Assembly (NCBI RefSeq): GCF_001598495.1 | Contig: NZ_BCZB01000022.1 | Span: forward strand, 1-50,083 | DNA: 50,083 nucleotides | Direction of reading: 5' to 3' | Source: Neokomagataea thailandica NBRC 106555 | GTDB lineage: Bacteria; Pseudomonadota; Alphaproteobacteria; Acetobacterales; Acetobacteraceae | Shown here: one piece after another, positions 37,287 through 46,667 of the stretch | Layout of the letters: the number at the start of each line of letters is the position of its first letter | How positions within the stretch are numbered: position 1 is the stretch's first letter | Notes under the pieces: model-generated | What the model was told of the DNA's origin: nothing | The model's input: only the letters and a program-made list of their open reading frames with translations | The model's database searches: none | Made by a program: the position numbers and the translations under genes

Positions 37287-39860
37287 ATGAGAAAGTTGGT
37301 TGCTGCCGTTATCGTGTTTGTGGTGCTGCTTGTGAGTGTAAGCATCGCGGCCAATGTCCTAGTGGACCAAAAGGCCTTGCGTGCGCGCGTTGCGATTGCA
37401 CTGAAGCAGGAAACGGGGTTGGACCTGAAGGTCGAGCAGTCAGCGGTTCAATTTTTGCCGTGGCCCTCTATTGTCGCGCAAAATGTGGTGTTGTCCCGGG
37501 CGGGTGATGTTCCGGTATTTCAGGCGCAGTCTTTGCATGCGGGTTTGTCTGTTCTCGCACTTTTGCAGCGTGAGATACGGTTTCAGGATTTTGTGGCTGA
37601 TGGTGCGCGGATTTTTGTGCACCGGCGGGCTGATGGCCGTATGGACTGGATGGCGCATGCGTTGAACAGTCAAGAGGAAGAAGCCCCTCTGCCAGTCAAT
37701 GGTTTTCAAGCGCGGCGTATTGAAGCGCATTGGGCTGTGGCGCTGGACGCGTTGCATCTGACGAATAGTACCGTGCAATGGGATGACCGCCGCTTGGGCG
37801 TGAGTGGTGGTTTTGCCGTTCAGGCTGTGGATTTGGCGGGGCTACGGACGCCGAGTCCATGGATCAATCTGGCCGGGCAGCATGCGGGTACGCCTTTTAC
37901 CCTCAAAGGGCATGTGAGTGCGTTGGGCGCATTGTGGTCCTCTGCCTTGCCGGCGGGCGGGGCACCGTGGTCGTTTAGTTTAGCAGCAACATTAGGGCCG
38001 GACAGCCATCGTGATTGGTTGGAACTGGATGGTTCTTTGCAAGATCCGCGCCATGTGCAGGGAATGACGGTCCATCTGCGTGGAGAATGGTTGGATTTGC
38101 AGGATGCAGAAGAGCTGTTCCCGCACGCCGGTCTGCCGCATGTGCCGGCACTAGGGGGGGATGTGACCTTGGCAGGGAATGTGGATTGGTCCGCATTGCG
38201 TGCGCAAAAAGGCGGTGAGCGGCAAGGCTGGTGGCCCGTACCGGGTTTGACGCCGGTCGCGCTTCATCTTCATGTGGGGTCTATGCCTGTCTGGGGGGTA
38301 GAGCTGGGTCATGTGACGGTTGCGGCTGATTCTGTGCAATCCCCTTTGACGGTCGAAACTGACATTGAGTGGCGTGGCCGTGATTGGCATGCTTCGGGCC
38401 AGGCCGGTACATTGGGTGGCATGGTCGGGTTTGTGCAGAGTGCGGGGCAAGGGACTTCTGTGCCCGTGCAGGCAGAAATACGCAGCCAGTCTCTATCTCT
38501 TTCGGCAACGCTAAATGCGCCGCATGCAGCACCACCGTTGAACAGCCAAGATGCCTTAGTGGTGACGCTAAAGGGCGCTGTGGGTGCGGCCTCTCAGCTT
38601 ATGGTACAGGGTCGTGCGGGTCAGTTGTCGACGCCGTGGGCTCTTTTGCATGATGTGACTCTCGGTGGACACATAGCGCTGGGTGGGGAAGGTGCATACG
38701 CCTTGAAGGGGCTGGATTTTGAGAGCCGTGAAGCAGCTTTGTCTGGGGATGTGAGTGTGGCGTTTCTGGCGCAGGGTACGCCCCATATTCATGGGGTGTT
38801 GACGTCTTCGCATTGTGATGTGGATGTGTTGCGCCAGATGGCTCCGGCAGAACCGGCATCAACAGATGAGCCTACAGCGCATGCTGCCACGGTGCCGCAA
38901 GCGGTTTTGAAAACGGCAATGGCGGCCGGGCATGAGGTGCAGGGGCCTGATGGTGTTTCTACCACTGCGGTGAGGAATACAGTATCCGTTCCGCATTGGG
39001 TGAAGCGACTGCGTGCGCAAGATATGGATGTAGCGGTTTCTGTTGATCAGTTGCATGTTGGTGGCGCGGATTATACGGGCGTATCAGGGCATGTGGCCTC
39101 TACGGCGGGGCATGCCATTCTGCATGTTGTGAAGGGGCAGGGAGCGGGTGTGACGTTGGGTGGTCTGGTCGATGTAGATGCTTCGATCTGGCCTATGCAG
39201 ATGCATCTTCAAGCAGCTTCTTTAATGTTGCCAGCGCATTGGGTGCAGCAGGTGGTGTCTATGCCCGATATGCTGCATGGCGCCGTGCAGATTGTTGGTG
39301 ACGTACGCGGGCAGGGTTATGATGTGCAGAGTGTACGTGACACGCTCGAAGGTGAGCTGGGCCTTTCTATGGTGGATGGTCAGGTGAGCGGTACGTTACT
39401 CGCGCGTTTGGCAGGGCCTCAGGCGGCCTCTTTCATTGGTTCCGGTCAGCATGGGTTGCGGTGTTTGGGGGCGCATATGGCTTTGCTTGGCGGTAAGGCT
39501 GAGATTGATCATTTGGGCTTGCAAGCCGGGAATGTGCAGGTGTCTGGTCAGGGGCAGGTCGGCTTGGTGGCGCAGACCTTGACCTTACATGTGCAGCCCT
39601 CCGTGGAGTTGGCGGGAGCCGCGGCTTCTGTGCCTTTGATGTTGGACGGGCCATGGACGAATGTGACGGTACAACCAGAGCGAGATGCTGATGGTAACGC
39701 GCAATTGACACTGGGTAGTGCAGCACCTGCGGAGCAAGACCCGTGTGTGGCGTGGTTGGCTGCCGCGCGGAAAGATCAGCCCGGCCCGCAGCCTGTTATG
39801 GCCGCGAAGCATCAGAGCCGCGCGGGTGATCTGCTAAAAGCATTAGGAGTATGGCATTGA
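37287..39860 (+). CDS. AsmA family protein
   Basis: A protein of about 857 residues with an N-terminal helix (VAAVIVFVVLLVSVSIAANVLV) and a long periplasmic beta-rich body. It opens with the AsmA pattern of helix then ALKQETGLDLKVEQSAVQFLPWPSIVAQNVVLS. The C-terminal AsmA domain includes GAVQIVGDVRGQG and LEGELGLSMVDGQVSGTLLA. Proteins of this kind assist outer-membrane assembly or lipid transport. I chose ATG 37287 (MRKLV), with GAGGGA ahead; starts at 37266 and 37254 are in frame. It overlaps the ATP12 gene. Confidence 0.85.
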   Translation: MRKLVAAVIVFVVLLVSVSIAANVLVDQKALRARVAIALKQETGLDLKVEQSAVQFLPWPSIVAQNVVLSRAGDVPVFQAQSLHAGLSVLALLQREIRFQDFVADGARIFVHRRADGRMDWMAHALNSQEEEAPLPVNGFQARRIEAHWAVALDALHLTNSTVQWDDRRLGVSGGFAVQAVDLAGLRTPSPWINLAGQHAGTPFTLKGHVSALGALWSSALPAGGAPWSFSLAATLGPDSHRDWLELDGSLQDPRHVQGMTVHLRGEWLDLQDAEELFPHAGLPHVPALGGDVTLAGNVDWSALRAQKGGERQGWWPVPGLTPVALHLHVGSMPVWGVELGHVTVAADSVQSPLTVETDIEWRGRDWHASGQAGTLGGMVGFVQSAGQGTSVPVQAEIRSQSLSLSATLNAPHAAPPLNSQDALVVTLKGAVGAASQLMVQGRAGQLSTPWALLHDVTLGGHIALGGEGAYALKGLDFESREAALSGDVSVAFLAQGTPHIHGVLTSSHCDVDVLRQMAPAEPASTDEPTAHAATVPQAVLKTAMAAGHEVQGPDGVSTTAVRNTVSVPHWVKRLRAQDMDVAVSVDQLHVGGADYTGVSGHVASTAGHAILHVVKGQGAGVTLGGLVDVDASIWPMQMHLQAASLMLPAHWVQQVVSMPDMLHGAVQIVGDVRGQGYDVQSVRDTLEGELGLSMVDGQVSGTLLARLAGPQAASFIGSGQHGLRCLGAHMALLGGKAEIDHLGLQAGNVQVSGQGQVGLVAQTLTLHVQPSVELAGAAASVPLMLDGPWTNVTVQPERDADGNAQLTLGSAAPAEQDPCVAWLAAARKDQPGPQPVMAAKHQSRAGDLLKALGVWH

Positions 39861-40552
39861 GCGCGAAGAGACGGTTTTGGAAGACAGTATCTGTTCAGGA
39901 AAAGCAAGAGGATGGGCAGGGTCTTGTTTACATGCCGGTGCTGGATGAGCGCCCCATTCGTTTGCCCAAGGGCAGTGTGCTTGCCCTAGAGAAACGCGGA
40001 TTAGCGGATGCCATTGCTGCGGAGTGGGCGCGTATTGGTGAAGGGAGTTTTCAGCCGGATGCTCTGCCTTTAACGCGCATCGCAGGGACTATGATTGAGC
40101 GTATACGGCCTGATCTTTCCGTGACGCGTGCGGCATTGCTCAGCTTCGGGCTGGATGATGCATTGTGCTATGATGGTGGTACTGGAGAGCCAGCCGTACA
40201 GGCTCTATTCGGCTGGTTGGAGGAGCGCGGGTTGCGCCCTGTGGTGACGGCGGGCTTGATGCCAGTTACGCAGTCTGATGCTTATGTTACGGCGTTAACG
40301 CAGTGGTTGGCGCGGTGTGATGAGGCAGAACTTGCCGTTTTGGGTGTCTTGGCTCAAGCGGGGGGGAGTTTGTTGGTTGGTTATGCGCTGCTGGAAGGCG
40401 GGCTGACATCTGAGCAAGCGGTGGCGATTATCACGGCAGATGAGCGCAAGCAGGAAGCTGTTTGGGGGGGCGATAAAGAACTTACAGCAACGATTCAAAC
40501 CCGACAGAATGATGTACGGGATGCTGTGTCTTTTCTGCGCCTCTCTAGGTAA
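39851..40552 (+). CDS. ATP12 family F1-ATPase assembly chaperone
   Basis: A 233-residue cytoplasmic chaperone of the ATP12 family, which in mitochondria binds the F1 alpha subunit before hexamer assembly; alphaproteobacteria carry the homologue. Family segments are RFWKTVSV, the DERPIRLPKG strand, AIAAEWARIGEGSFQPDALPLTRIAGTMIERI, and the C-terminal LAQAGGSLLVGYALLEGGLTSEQAVAI. ATG 39851 lies only one base after AGGAG, so TTG 39857 (seven bases away) could be the true start, in a TTGA overlap with the AsmA stop. Confidence 0.9.
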   Translation: MALSAKRRFWKTVSVQEKQEDGQGLVYMPVLDERPIRLPKGSVLALEKRGLADAIAAEWARIGEGSFQPDALPLTRIAGTMIERIRPDLSVTRAALLSFGLDDALCYDGGTGEPAVQALFGWLEERGLRPVVTAGLMPVTQSDAYVTALTQWLARCDEAELAVLGVLAQAGGSLLVGYALLEGGLTSEQAVAIITADERKQEAVWGGDKELTATIQTRQNDVRDAVSFLRLSR

Positions 40553-41026
40553 AGTTTTTTAGAAAATATGCATTCGTGGCAGGGTGGGGTTTGATTTTCA
40601 TCTTGCCGCCATAATCTCCTGTCAGAGCATCAGCCAATGTGACATTTCGAGATGATACGTGACTGGCTTTTTACACCAGCAAGTCGTCATATCTGTTTCG
40701 AAAGAATATATGTGGCCCTGTGTCACATCGAGTGAATGAAGGCTGGATCTAAATGTCTGACGCGACGTGTAAATCGTTAAAGAATTTTCGTGCGCGTGCT
40801 GTGCGGTTTGGTTCATTGGGGGCGTGGGCTATTTTGGCCGCTACACCCTTAATTGTTATCGTATGTGCATTGCACGGTTAATTTTTATTGGGATTGCTTG
40901 CACAAGACAACTTGAACACTAAGCCTCTTAACCAATCTCCTTAAAAGGCGTTTACTAGCGCCAAAGCCAAGAGTCGCTGGAATGATGTGGCACTTGCGGC
41001 TTCGCTGATGAGCAAAGGAGCTTCCA
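40553..41026. other. Intergenic region between ATP12 and the aldehyde dehydrogenase gene
   Basis: This 474-bp region holds one small open frame (annotated separately) and otherwise no gene I recognise. AAGGAG at 41014-41019 serves the dehydrogenase start. I see no riboswitch or strong promoter motif. Confidence 0.5.
40753..40881 (+). CDS. Possible 42-residue single-span membrane peptide
   Basis: An open frame starting MSDATCKSLKNFRARAVRFG continues into a hydrophobic segment (SLGAWAILAATPLIVIVCAL), giving a basic head and one membrane helix. AAGG lies 11 bp ahead of the ATG, a weak site. The positive-inside arrangement is sensible for a small membrane protein, but nothing else supports it and chance is possible. 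Confidence 0.3.
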   Translation: MSDATCKSLKNFRARAVRFGSLGAWAILAATPLIVIVCALHG

Positions 41027-42418
41027 ATGGCTTACGCAACGATCAATCCCTATACGGCTGAAACGCTCAAAACCTTCCCTGAAGCGACAGATACAGAAGT
41101 GCATAAAGCACTGGATGATGCCCATGCGGCTTTTATCCAGTGGCGCGATGTTTCTTTTGCAGAGCGTGCGAAGGTTATGGCATCGGCAGCGTCTATTCTG
41201 CGTCGTGATATTGATAAATATGCACGTTTAGCGACGTTAGAAATGGGCAAGCTCTTCAGTGAAGCGAAGCTGGAAGTTGAACTCTCCGCTGATATTTTCG
41301 ACTATTACGCGCAAAATGCTGAGACCTTATTGAAGCCAGAAGACCTGCCAGTTGCAAAGTCAACGGAAGGTAAGGCGAAGCTGGTTCATCAGCCGCAAGG
41401 TATTGTGTTCGCGGTTGAGCCTTGGAACTTTCCTTTTTATCAGGTCGCGCGGATTATTGCGCCGCAGCTTTCCGCAGGGAACACAGTGTTGTTGAAGCAT
41501 GCAGGAAATGTGCCGCAATGTGCGGCTATTTCTGAAGAGTTGATGCTGGAAGCGGGCTTGCCTAAAGGGGCGTTCCAAAACTTGTATGCTGCCCGCCATC
41601 ACACTGCGGTGATTTTGGAAGACCCGCGTGTATGTGGTGTAGCGCTGACGGGGTCTGAGGCTGCTGGTTCCGTCGTTGCGGGGGTTGCTGGTAAGGCACT
41701 GAAGAAAGCGACTCTGGAACTCGGTGGTGCAGATGCTTTTGTTGTGCTGGAAGATGCTGATGTTGAAAAATCAGCGAAGTGGGCGGCTTTTGGGCGTCAC
41801 TGGAATGCAGGGCAAGTGTGCGTTTCATCCAAGCGCTTGATCGTTGTGGATGCGATTTATGATCGTTTTCTTGAAGTCTATAAAGCAGAGGTAGCGAAGT
41901 TGAAGGCGGGTGATCCGATGGACCCAGCCACGACTTTGGCGCCGCTTTCTTCTCAAAAGGCGGCTGACGATTTAGCCAAGCAGGTGGAAGAGGCCAAAGC
42001 TGAAGGTGCACAGGTTGAAGTGATTGGTGCGCCTGTTCCAGAAAAAGGTGCATTTTTTCAGCCACTGTTGATGACTGGTCTTCATGGTGAGAATAAAGCG
42101 CGGCATTGGGAATTCTTTGGGCCAGTGACGCAGCTTTATCGTGTGAAGGATGAAGCAGAAGCCATTCGCGTGGCGAATGACTCGCCTTTTGGCTTGGGTG
42201 GTTCCGTCTTTACGAAGGACGAGGCGCGCGGCTTTAAGGTGGCTGAGCAGATCGATACGGGTATGGTCTATGTAAACCACCCGACGATGGTGAAAGCCGA
42301 TCTACCTTTTGGTGGTGTGAACCGTTCGGGCTTTGGTCGTGAACTGATTGGTCTGGGTATCAAAGAGTTTGTGAACCACAAATTGATTGATGTTGTGGAT
42401 ATTGATGCACCATTCTGA
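41027..42418 (+). CDS. NAD(P)-dependent succinate-semialdehyde dehydrogenase
   Basis: A 463-residue aldehyde dehydrogenase of the YneI/GabD-like group that oxidises succinate semialdehyde to succinate. The catalytic Cys265 lies in GQVCVSSKR, the general base Glu231 in LELGGAD, and the cofactor loop is ALTGSEAAGS. EPWNFPFYQVARIIAPQL is also typical. In acetic acid bacteria this enzyme is thought to help bypass a missing step between 2-oxoglutarate and succinate; that role here is inference. AAGGAG seven bases ahead fixes the start. A palindromic terminator follows. Confidence 0.88.
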   Translation: MAYATINPYTAETLKTFPEATDTEVHKALDDAHAAFIQWRDVSFAERAKVMASAASILRRDIDKYARLATLEMGKLFSEAKLEVELSADIFDYYAQNAETLLKPEDLPVAKSTEGKAKLVHQPQGIVFAVEPWNFPFYQVARIIAPQLSAGNTVLLKHAGNVPQCAAISEELMLEAGLPKGAFQNLYAARHHTAVILEDPRVCGVALTGSEAAGSVVAGVAGKALKKATLELGGADAFVVLEDADVEKSAKWAAFGRHWNAGQVCVSSKRLIVVDAIYDRFLEVYKAEVAKLKAGDPMDPATTLAPLSSQKAADDLAKQVEEAKAEGAQVEVIGAPVPEKGAFFQPLLMTGLHGENKARHWEFFGPVTQLYRVKDEAEAIRVANDSPFGLGGSVFTKDEARGFKVAEQIDTGMVYVNHPTMVKADLPFGGVNRSGFGRELIGLGIKEFVNHKLIDVVDIDAPF

Positions 42419-42431
42419 TTGATATTATAGC

Positions 42432-42470
42432 ACACAAACACTTAACCATTATACGGTTGAGTGTTTGTGT
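42432..42470. terminator. Bidirectional terminator between the dehydrogenase and chemoreceptor genes
   Basis: A 16-position stem with one mismatch (ACACAAACACTTAACC / GGTTGAGTGTTTGTGT) has a 7-nt loop and is followed by TCTTAATT. It lies between convergent genes. Confidence 0.8.
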
Positions 42471-42503
42471 TCTTAATTAAATAATATAATTTTTATGTAA
42501 TTA

Positions 42504-44693
42504 TCATTTATATTTCCACAAAGTTGTGGTGTATTTCGTATCAATACTATTGTGTTCAACGTTGAATAGAGATGCTTGTTTTCCTAGAATAGAGGCTTCT
42601 TGATTCAGGGATGCGATAGCCGTCGTGTTTTCTTCGACGAGAGCTGCATTTTGCTGAATGGTTGATGTCATGTCATGTACGGTTGAATTGATGCTCTCTA
42701 AGGCCATTGATTGGCTAGTAGACGCTTTTGCAATTGAAGCAACAAGATGATCAATATCGTTCATTTGTTGAAAAATAGTGTTGAGAGCATTGCCAGCGCT
42801 GCGGACTAAATGAGCACCATCTGCCATAAAGTCTGCTGAATTTGAGATGAGGTTTTTAATATCGCGTGCGCCCTCTGCCGAGCGGAGGGCGAGGTTACGA
42901 ATTTCTGTTGCAACAACTGAGAAGCCGCGACCTGCTTCTCCAGCACGAGCCGCCTCAATTCCAGCGTTGAGTGCCAGAAGATTAGTTTGAAACGCGATCT
43001 CATCGAGGAGGCGGACAACCTGATTTATTTCCTCAAACCGGGCTTCGATTTCGCTGATAGCTGTAACAGCAGAACGTACGATTTTGCCGGAATCCTCTGC
43101 GCTTTTACGTGCGCCATCAGTCACTTGTGCAGCTTGAGTCGCATTGGTTGATGATATACGCACCATTTCTACGACGCGGTTAAGCTCGCTAGAGGCTGTT
43201 TCAATATTTGCGGCCTGTAATTCTGTTCTCTGGGCCATATCTTCTGATGCGCTAGTGATTTGTTTTGCGCCGCTGCCGATGGTAATAACCCCTTTTTGTA
43301 CAGCTGAGATAGTTTTTTGCAGTTGCGTGCAGGCGGCATTGAAATCGGTTTTCATGACTTGAAAGCGTTCTGGGAAGTCATCTGTAATACGATAGAGCAT
43401 ATTACCTTCAGCGAGTGCGGAGAGGCCCTCTCGGATTTTTTCGGATACGTGGTACTGTTCTTTCTCTTCCTGTTCCTTTTGCCGGGCGATTTGTGCGCGC
43501 TCTTGCGCATTTTTCTCGCGTTCTAGGAATTGTTGTTGGGTATTCTTCTCTGCTTGGGAAAGTGAAGAACGAAATTTTTCAAGTCCACGAGAAATGGCAC
43601 CAATTTCATCAGTACTTTGCGTATTTTCAAATTTGTAGTTGTATTCTCCTCTTTCTAAAATGGAAATTTTATTTAAAACCTTTACTAGAGGATTTTTCAG
43701 TGAATTATTTAATAATTTTAACATTATAAATGAAGATAAGAATATTAAAAAAATTCCAGGAATAATGATTTTGGCAACATTTTTGTAAATTTGGATGTTA
43801 AGATCTTTTTTGGGAATGTTGGCAATGATAGTCCAATTTTCGTTAAATTCTGGAAAATTTATAGTTGAAAATATACGTATTGATGATCCATTATTGTATG
43901 AATAATCTATGTATGTTTTGTGATATTGAGTTGGTTTATTTTTAATATCCGTGGCTTTTTTAAGAATTATTTCTTTATTTTTATTAAAAATCCAAAAATC
44001 TTTATCAGACAATAAAGAAATAGATGAATTTGTTGTGATGTGTGTATTAGAAAGAAGATTGGATAACCAGTCTAGAGGAATGTCCACCCCGACGACAGCA
44101 ATGCGTTTGCCATTGAGAGATATGGGGTAGGTTGGAGATACCATCGGGACTTTGGTTTCGAAATCTATATACGGTTCCAAGCCAGAGATTTTTCCAGTTT
44201 GGATAACGTTGTTATAAATATCACTGTAATGTTCTAAGGGAGTATGAACATCAATAGTATTGTTTTTATTTCTAATCAAATAAGGAAGGAATATACCGTG
44301 TTGGTTTGTACCTAAATTTGTTTCATCTTCCCTTTTGGGTGGTAATCCATTGGGTATTTCTTTGAAATCAATTCCATAAAGTTTTTTGTAGTCTTTCATA
44401 TTTTCCATTAAAAGATCAAAAATTTCTTTTCGGCTTATCGTTTGGTTTTCTCCACTATTTTCAATGGATATTTTTAGTGAGTTAACTATATTGCATTGTT
44501 CATTTATTTCATTAATAATTGATTTTGATATATTGTCTAATTTTATAATAGATATTGTTTCTGTATTGTTTCTTATGTTTTTTATCATTAATATGCTGGC
44601 GATTAATGTTGCAAATATTTGAACGGATATTAACAATGACAACGTAATTATTAATATTTTTCTTGGAAGAGATGCTTTAATATAGTTTATCAT
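42504..44693 (-). CDS. Methyl-accepting chemotaxis protein
   Basis: A chemoreceptor of about 729 residues. Helix 1 (KILIITLSLLISVQIFATLI) is followed by a periplasmic sensor domain of about 270 residues, likely a double-Cache fold (PMVSPTYPISLNGKRIAVVG). Helix 2 (IIPGIFLIFLSSFIMLKLL), a HAMP region and the signalling domain come next. The hairpin tip EIAFQTNLLALNAGIEAARA that binds CheA and CheW is intact. There is no C-terminal CheR/CheB docking pentapeptide. The sensor-encoding half (about 43,640-44,700) is strikingly AT-rich compared with the signalling half and with the neighbours. ATG 44717 is an alternative start. The ligand is unknown. Confidence 0.9.
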   Translation of the reverse strand: MINYIKASLPRKILIITLSLLISVQIFATLIASILMIKNIRNNTETISIIKLDNISKSIINEINEQCNIVNSLKISIENSGENQTISRKEIFDLLMENMKDYKKLYGIDFKEIPNGLPPKREDETNLGTNQHGIFLPYLIRNKNNTIDVHTPLEHYSDIYNNVIQTGKISGLEPYIDFETKVPMVSPTYPISLNGKRIAVVGVDIPLDWLSNLLSNTHITTNSSISLLSDKDFWIFNKNKEIILKKATDIKNKPTQYHKTYIDYSYNNGSSIRIFSTINFPEFNENWTIIANIPKKDLNIQIYKNVAKIIIPGIFLIFLSSFIMLKLLNNSLKNPLVKVLNKISILERGEYNYKFENTQSTDEIGAISRGLEKFRSSLSQAEKNTQQQFLEREKNAQERAQIARQKEQEEKEQYHVSEKIREGLSALAEGNMLYRITDDFPERFQVMKTDFNAACTQLQKTISAVQKGVITIGSGAKQITSASEDMAQRTELQAANIETASSELNRVVEMVRISSTNATQAAQVTDGARKSAEDSGKIVRSAVTAISEIEARFEEINQVVRLLDEIAFQTNLLALNAGIEAARAGEAGRGFSVVATEIRNLALRSAEGARDIKNLISNSADFMADGAHLVRSAGNALNTIFQQMNDIDHLVASIAKASTSQSMALESINSTVHDMTSTIQQNAALVEENTTAIASLNQEASILGKQASLFNVEHNSIDTKYTTTLWKYK

Positions 44694-44801
44694 GATAATT
44701 TCTGACTCCAAAACCATGACTATTATGGAGTTTGTTTAATTTTTTATTAAATTTATCTTTGGGCCGTAGAACGTCGATGATTATGTTGCGAGGAAAATCG
44801 C

Positions 44802-44831
44802 CTCAGAAGCTGCGAAGTCGCTGCTTCTGAG
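44802..44831 (-). terminator. Terminator of ispDF
   Basis: CTCAGAAGC and GCTTCTGAG pair over 9 bp around a loop that can extend the stem. On the minus strand GCGATTTTCC follows, 14 bp past the ispDF stop. Confidence 0.75.
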
Positions 44832-44844
44832 TGCTGTATTTAGC

Positions 44845-46011
44845 TTAAACCTCGCCGGAATCAGGCACCATAATACTGACGGTAGCCGTCGCGGCGATGC
44901 CCTCTTCACGTCCCGTGAAGCCAAGGCGTTCTGATGTGGTTGCCTTAACGGAAATACGGCTGGCGCTGACCTTGAGAAGATCGGCAAGGCGTTCTTGCAT
45001 GGCTTGTGCATGTGGGCCGATTTTGGGGCGTTCACAGATCAGGGTGATGTCTGCATTCACTAAAAATCCACCGCGTGCGCGGATGCGTTCACCTGCATGA
45101 ATGAGGAAGCGGGCGGAATCCATATCTTTCCACTCGGCTTCGCTGGGGGGAAAGTGACGGCCAATATCGCCTTCGTTCAATGCGCCATAAATGGCATCAC
45201 AAAGGGTATGGATACCCACATCAGCATCAGAATGTCCGGCGAGGCCACGTGTGTGGGGGATTTCAATGCCGCAGAGGATCAGCTTACGGTCATCCGCAAA
45301 AGCATGAACGTCATAGCCCAGGCCAACGCGGGGTAGCATGTTTCCGGCGAGTATTCCTTCAAGGCGCATCATATCCTCCGCGACGGTCAGTTTAATGTTG
45401 TTTTCAGAGCCCGGTACGATAGCGACGTGGTGGCCACCTTGTTCCAGAAGGGCGGCATCATCCGTGCGGGCATCTGGGTGATTGCGGTGCAGGGCAAGGA
45501 ATTCGTTGAAACGAAAACCTTGAGGGGTTTGGGCACGGTATACGCCATCACGTGGAACGGTGCCGGTGATGATATTGTTTTCAACTTTTTTAAGAGTATC
45601 GCTGACCACAACGGCTGGGATAGCCCCGGCATGTGTTTTGAGAGCGTGAATCACGCCTTGGACAACGTCTGCGGGTACGCAAGGGCGCGCACCGTCATGC
45701 ACCAAGACAAGGTCCGGCGGTTCAGGCAGGGCGGTGAGGGCTTCTAGTCCATTGCGCACGCTGTCATGGCGCTCAGCACCGCCGGGAACGGGGGCAAGGA
45801 TATCGAGCCCTGCAAGACTTTCGGCCAGTAATGGGTCATCCCCAACAGGCAAAAGAATATGGACATGGGGGAGCAAGGCTTCAGCCGCACGACGGATGAC
45901 TGGCTTTCCGTGGAGCAGGCGGAATTGTTTGCTGGCACCGTCAGCATGCGGTGCAGATTCGACGAAGCGCCGACCACGGCCGGCAGCGAGGAGAAGGGCA
46001 GCGATACGCAT
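44845..46011 (-). CDS. ispDF: Bifunctional IspD/IspF enzyme of the MEP isoprenoid pathway
   Basis: A 388-residue fusion. The N-terminal half is the cytidylyltransferase that makes CDP-methylerythritol, seen in [23 protein letters not shown], and [10 protein letters not shown]. The C-terminal half, from about residue 230, is the cyclodiphosphate synthase, with its metal-binding [28 protein letters not shown] and GDIGRHFP. Fused IspDF is common in alphaproteobacteria. I chose ATG 46011 ([11 protein letters not shown]), the usual IspD start; TTG 46047 is in frame upstream. Neither has a good ribosome binding site. Confidence 0.95.
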   Translation of the reverse strand: MRIAALLLAAGRGRRFVESAPHADGASKQFRLLHGKPVIRRAAEALLPHVHILLPVGDDPLLAESLAGLDILAPVPGGAERHDSVRNGLEALTALPEPPDLVLVHDGARPCVPADVVQGVIHALKTHAGAIPAVVVSDTLKKVENNIITGTVPRDGVYRAQTPQGFRFNEFLALHRNHPDARTDDAALLEQGGHHVAIVPGSENNIKLTVAEDMMRLEGILAGNMLPRVGLGYDVHAFADDRKLILCGIEIPHTRGLAGHSDADVGIHTLCDAIYGALNEGDIGRHFPPSEAEWKDMDSARFLIHAGERIRARGGFLVNADITLICERPKIGPHAQAMQERLADLLKVSASRISVKATTSERLGFTGREEGIAATATVSIMVPDSGEV

Positions 46012-46167
46012 GAAAGGAGGAATGGTCTGCCCATCGCGCTCCGTCAAGGGGAGAAGGGCTCTTTTGAGGGGTTATCTGCGCGCGCGTATGAGGGAACGGT
46101 GAATTGTAAGGTGATGGAGGGCGTTGAGGGGTATGCTGACGCGCTTTGGCAACAGGAGGTCAGCGGT

Positions 46168-46620
46168 ATGAAGCGGTATCAATATGTCTGGGGTTTGGTC
46201 TTGTGGTCATTATATGCCGCACCTTTGGCGGTGGCTCATGATAAAACGGGCCAGACTGCGAAGGCGGATCGGTTGTTACAGGCTGATCATTCTTGGAACG
46301 GAGAAGCGTATCAAGCTTACCCACGAGGAAGGCCACAACTCACGGTATTAAGGATTACGATTGCGCCGCATACGGCGCTGCCGTGGCATACGCATCCGTT
46401 TCCGAACGCTGGTTATGTTTTAGAAGGTTCATTAACGATTGAGGATAAGGCCACAGGTCAGACAAGGACGTTCCATAAAGGGGAAGCCTTTGCGGAAAGT
46501 GTGAATGATCCTCATCGTGGTATTGCGGGAGATGAGCCAACAATTCTGCTGTTGACCTATGCGGGAACGTCGAACGAGCCGACGTCCATACCGTTGGCGG
46601 GTGAAAAGAAAGAGTATTAG
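46168..46620 (+). CDS. Exported cupin-domain protein
   Basis: A 150-residue protein with a signal peptide (YVWGLVLWSLYAAPLAVA) and a single cupin beta-barrel. The first cupin motif is LPWHTHPFPNAGYVLEGSL, with His-x-His metal ligands and the Glu, and the second motif region is GEAFAESVNDPHRGIAG with its His. The metal and substrate are unknown. AGGAGG at 46154-46159 fixes the start at ATG 46168. It is divergent from ispDF and convergent with the DUF1543 gene. Confidence 0.85.
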   Translation: MKRYQYVWGLVLWSLYAAPLAVAHDKTGQTAKADRLLQADHSWNGEAYQAYPRGRPQLTVLRITIAPHTALPWHTHPFPNAGYVLEGSLTIEDKATGQTRTFHKGEAFAESVNDPHRGIAGDEPTILLLTYAGTSNEPTSIPLAGEKKEY

Positions 46621-46667
46621 TTGTTTGCTATAGGTCTTGGTGAATGTGTTGTCGGCGTTTTATGGAG

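Noticed and set aside
45427-45747. Plus-strand frame opposite ispDF
   Set aside because: It lies fully within the well-supported ispDF coding region on the other strand.
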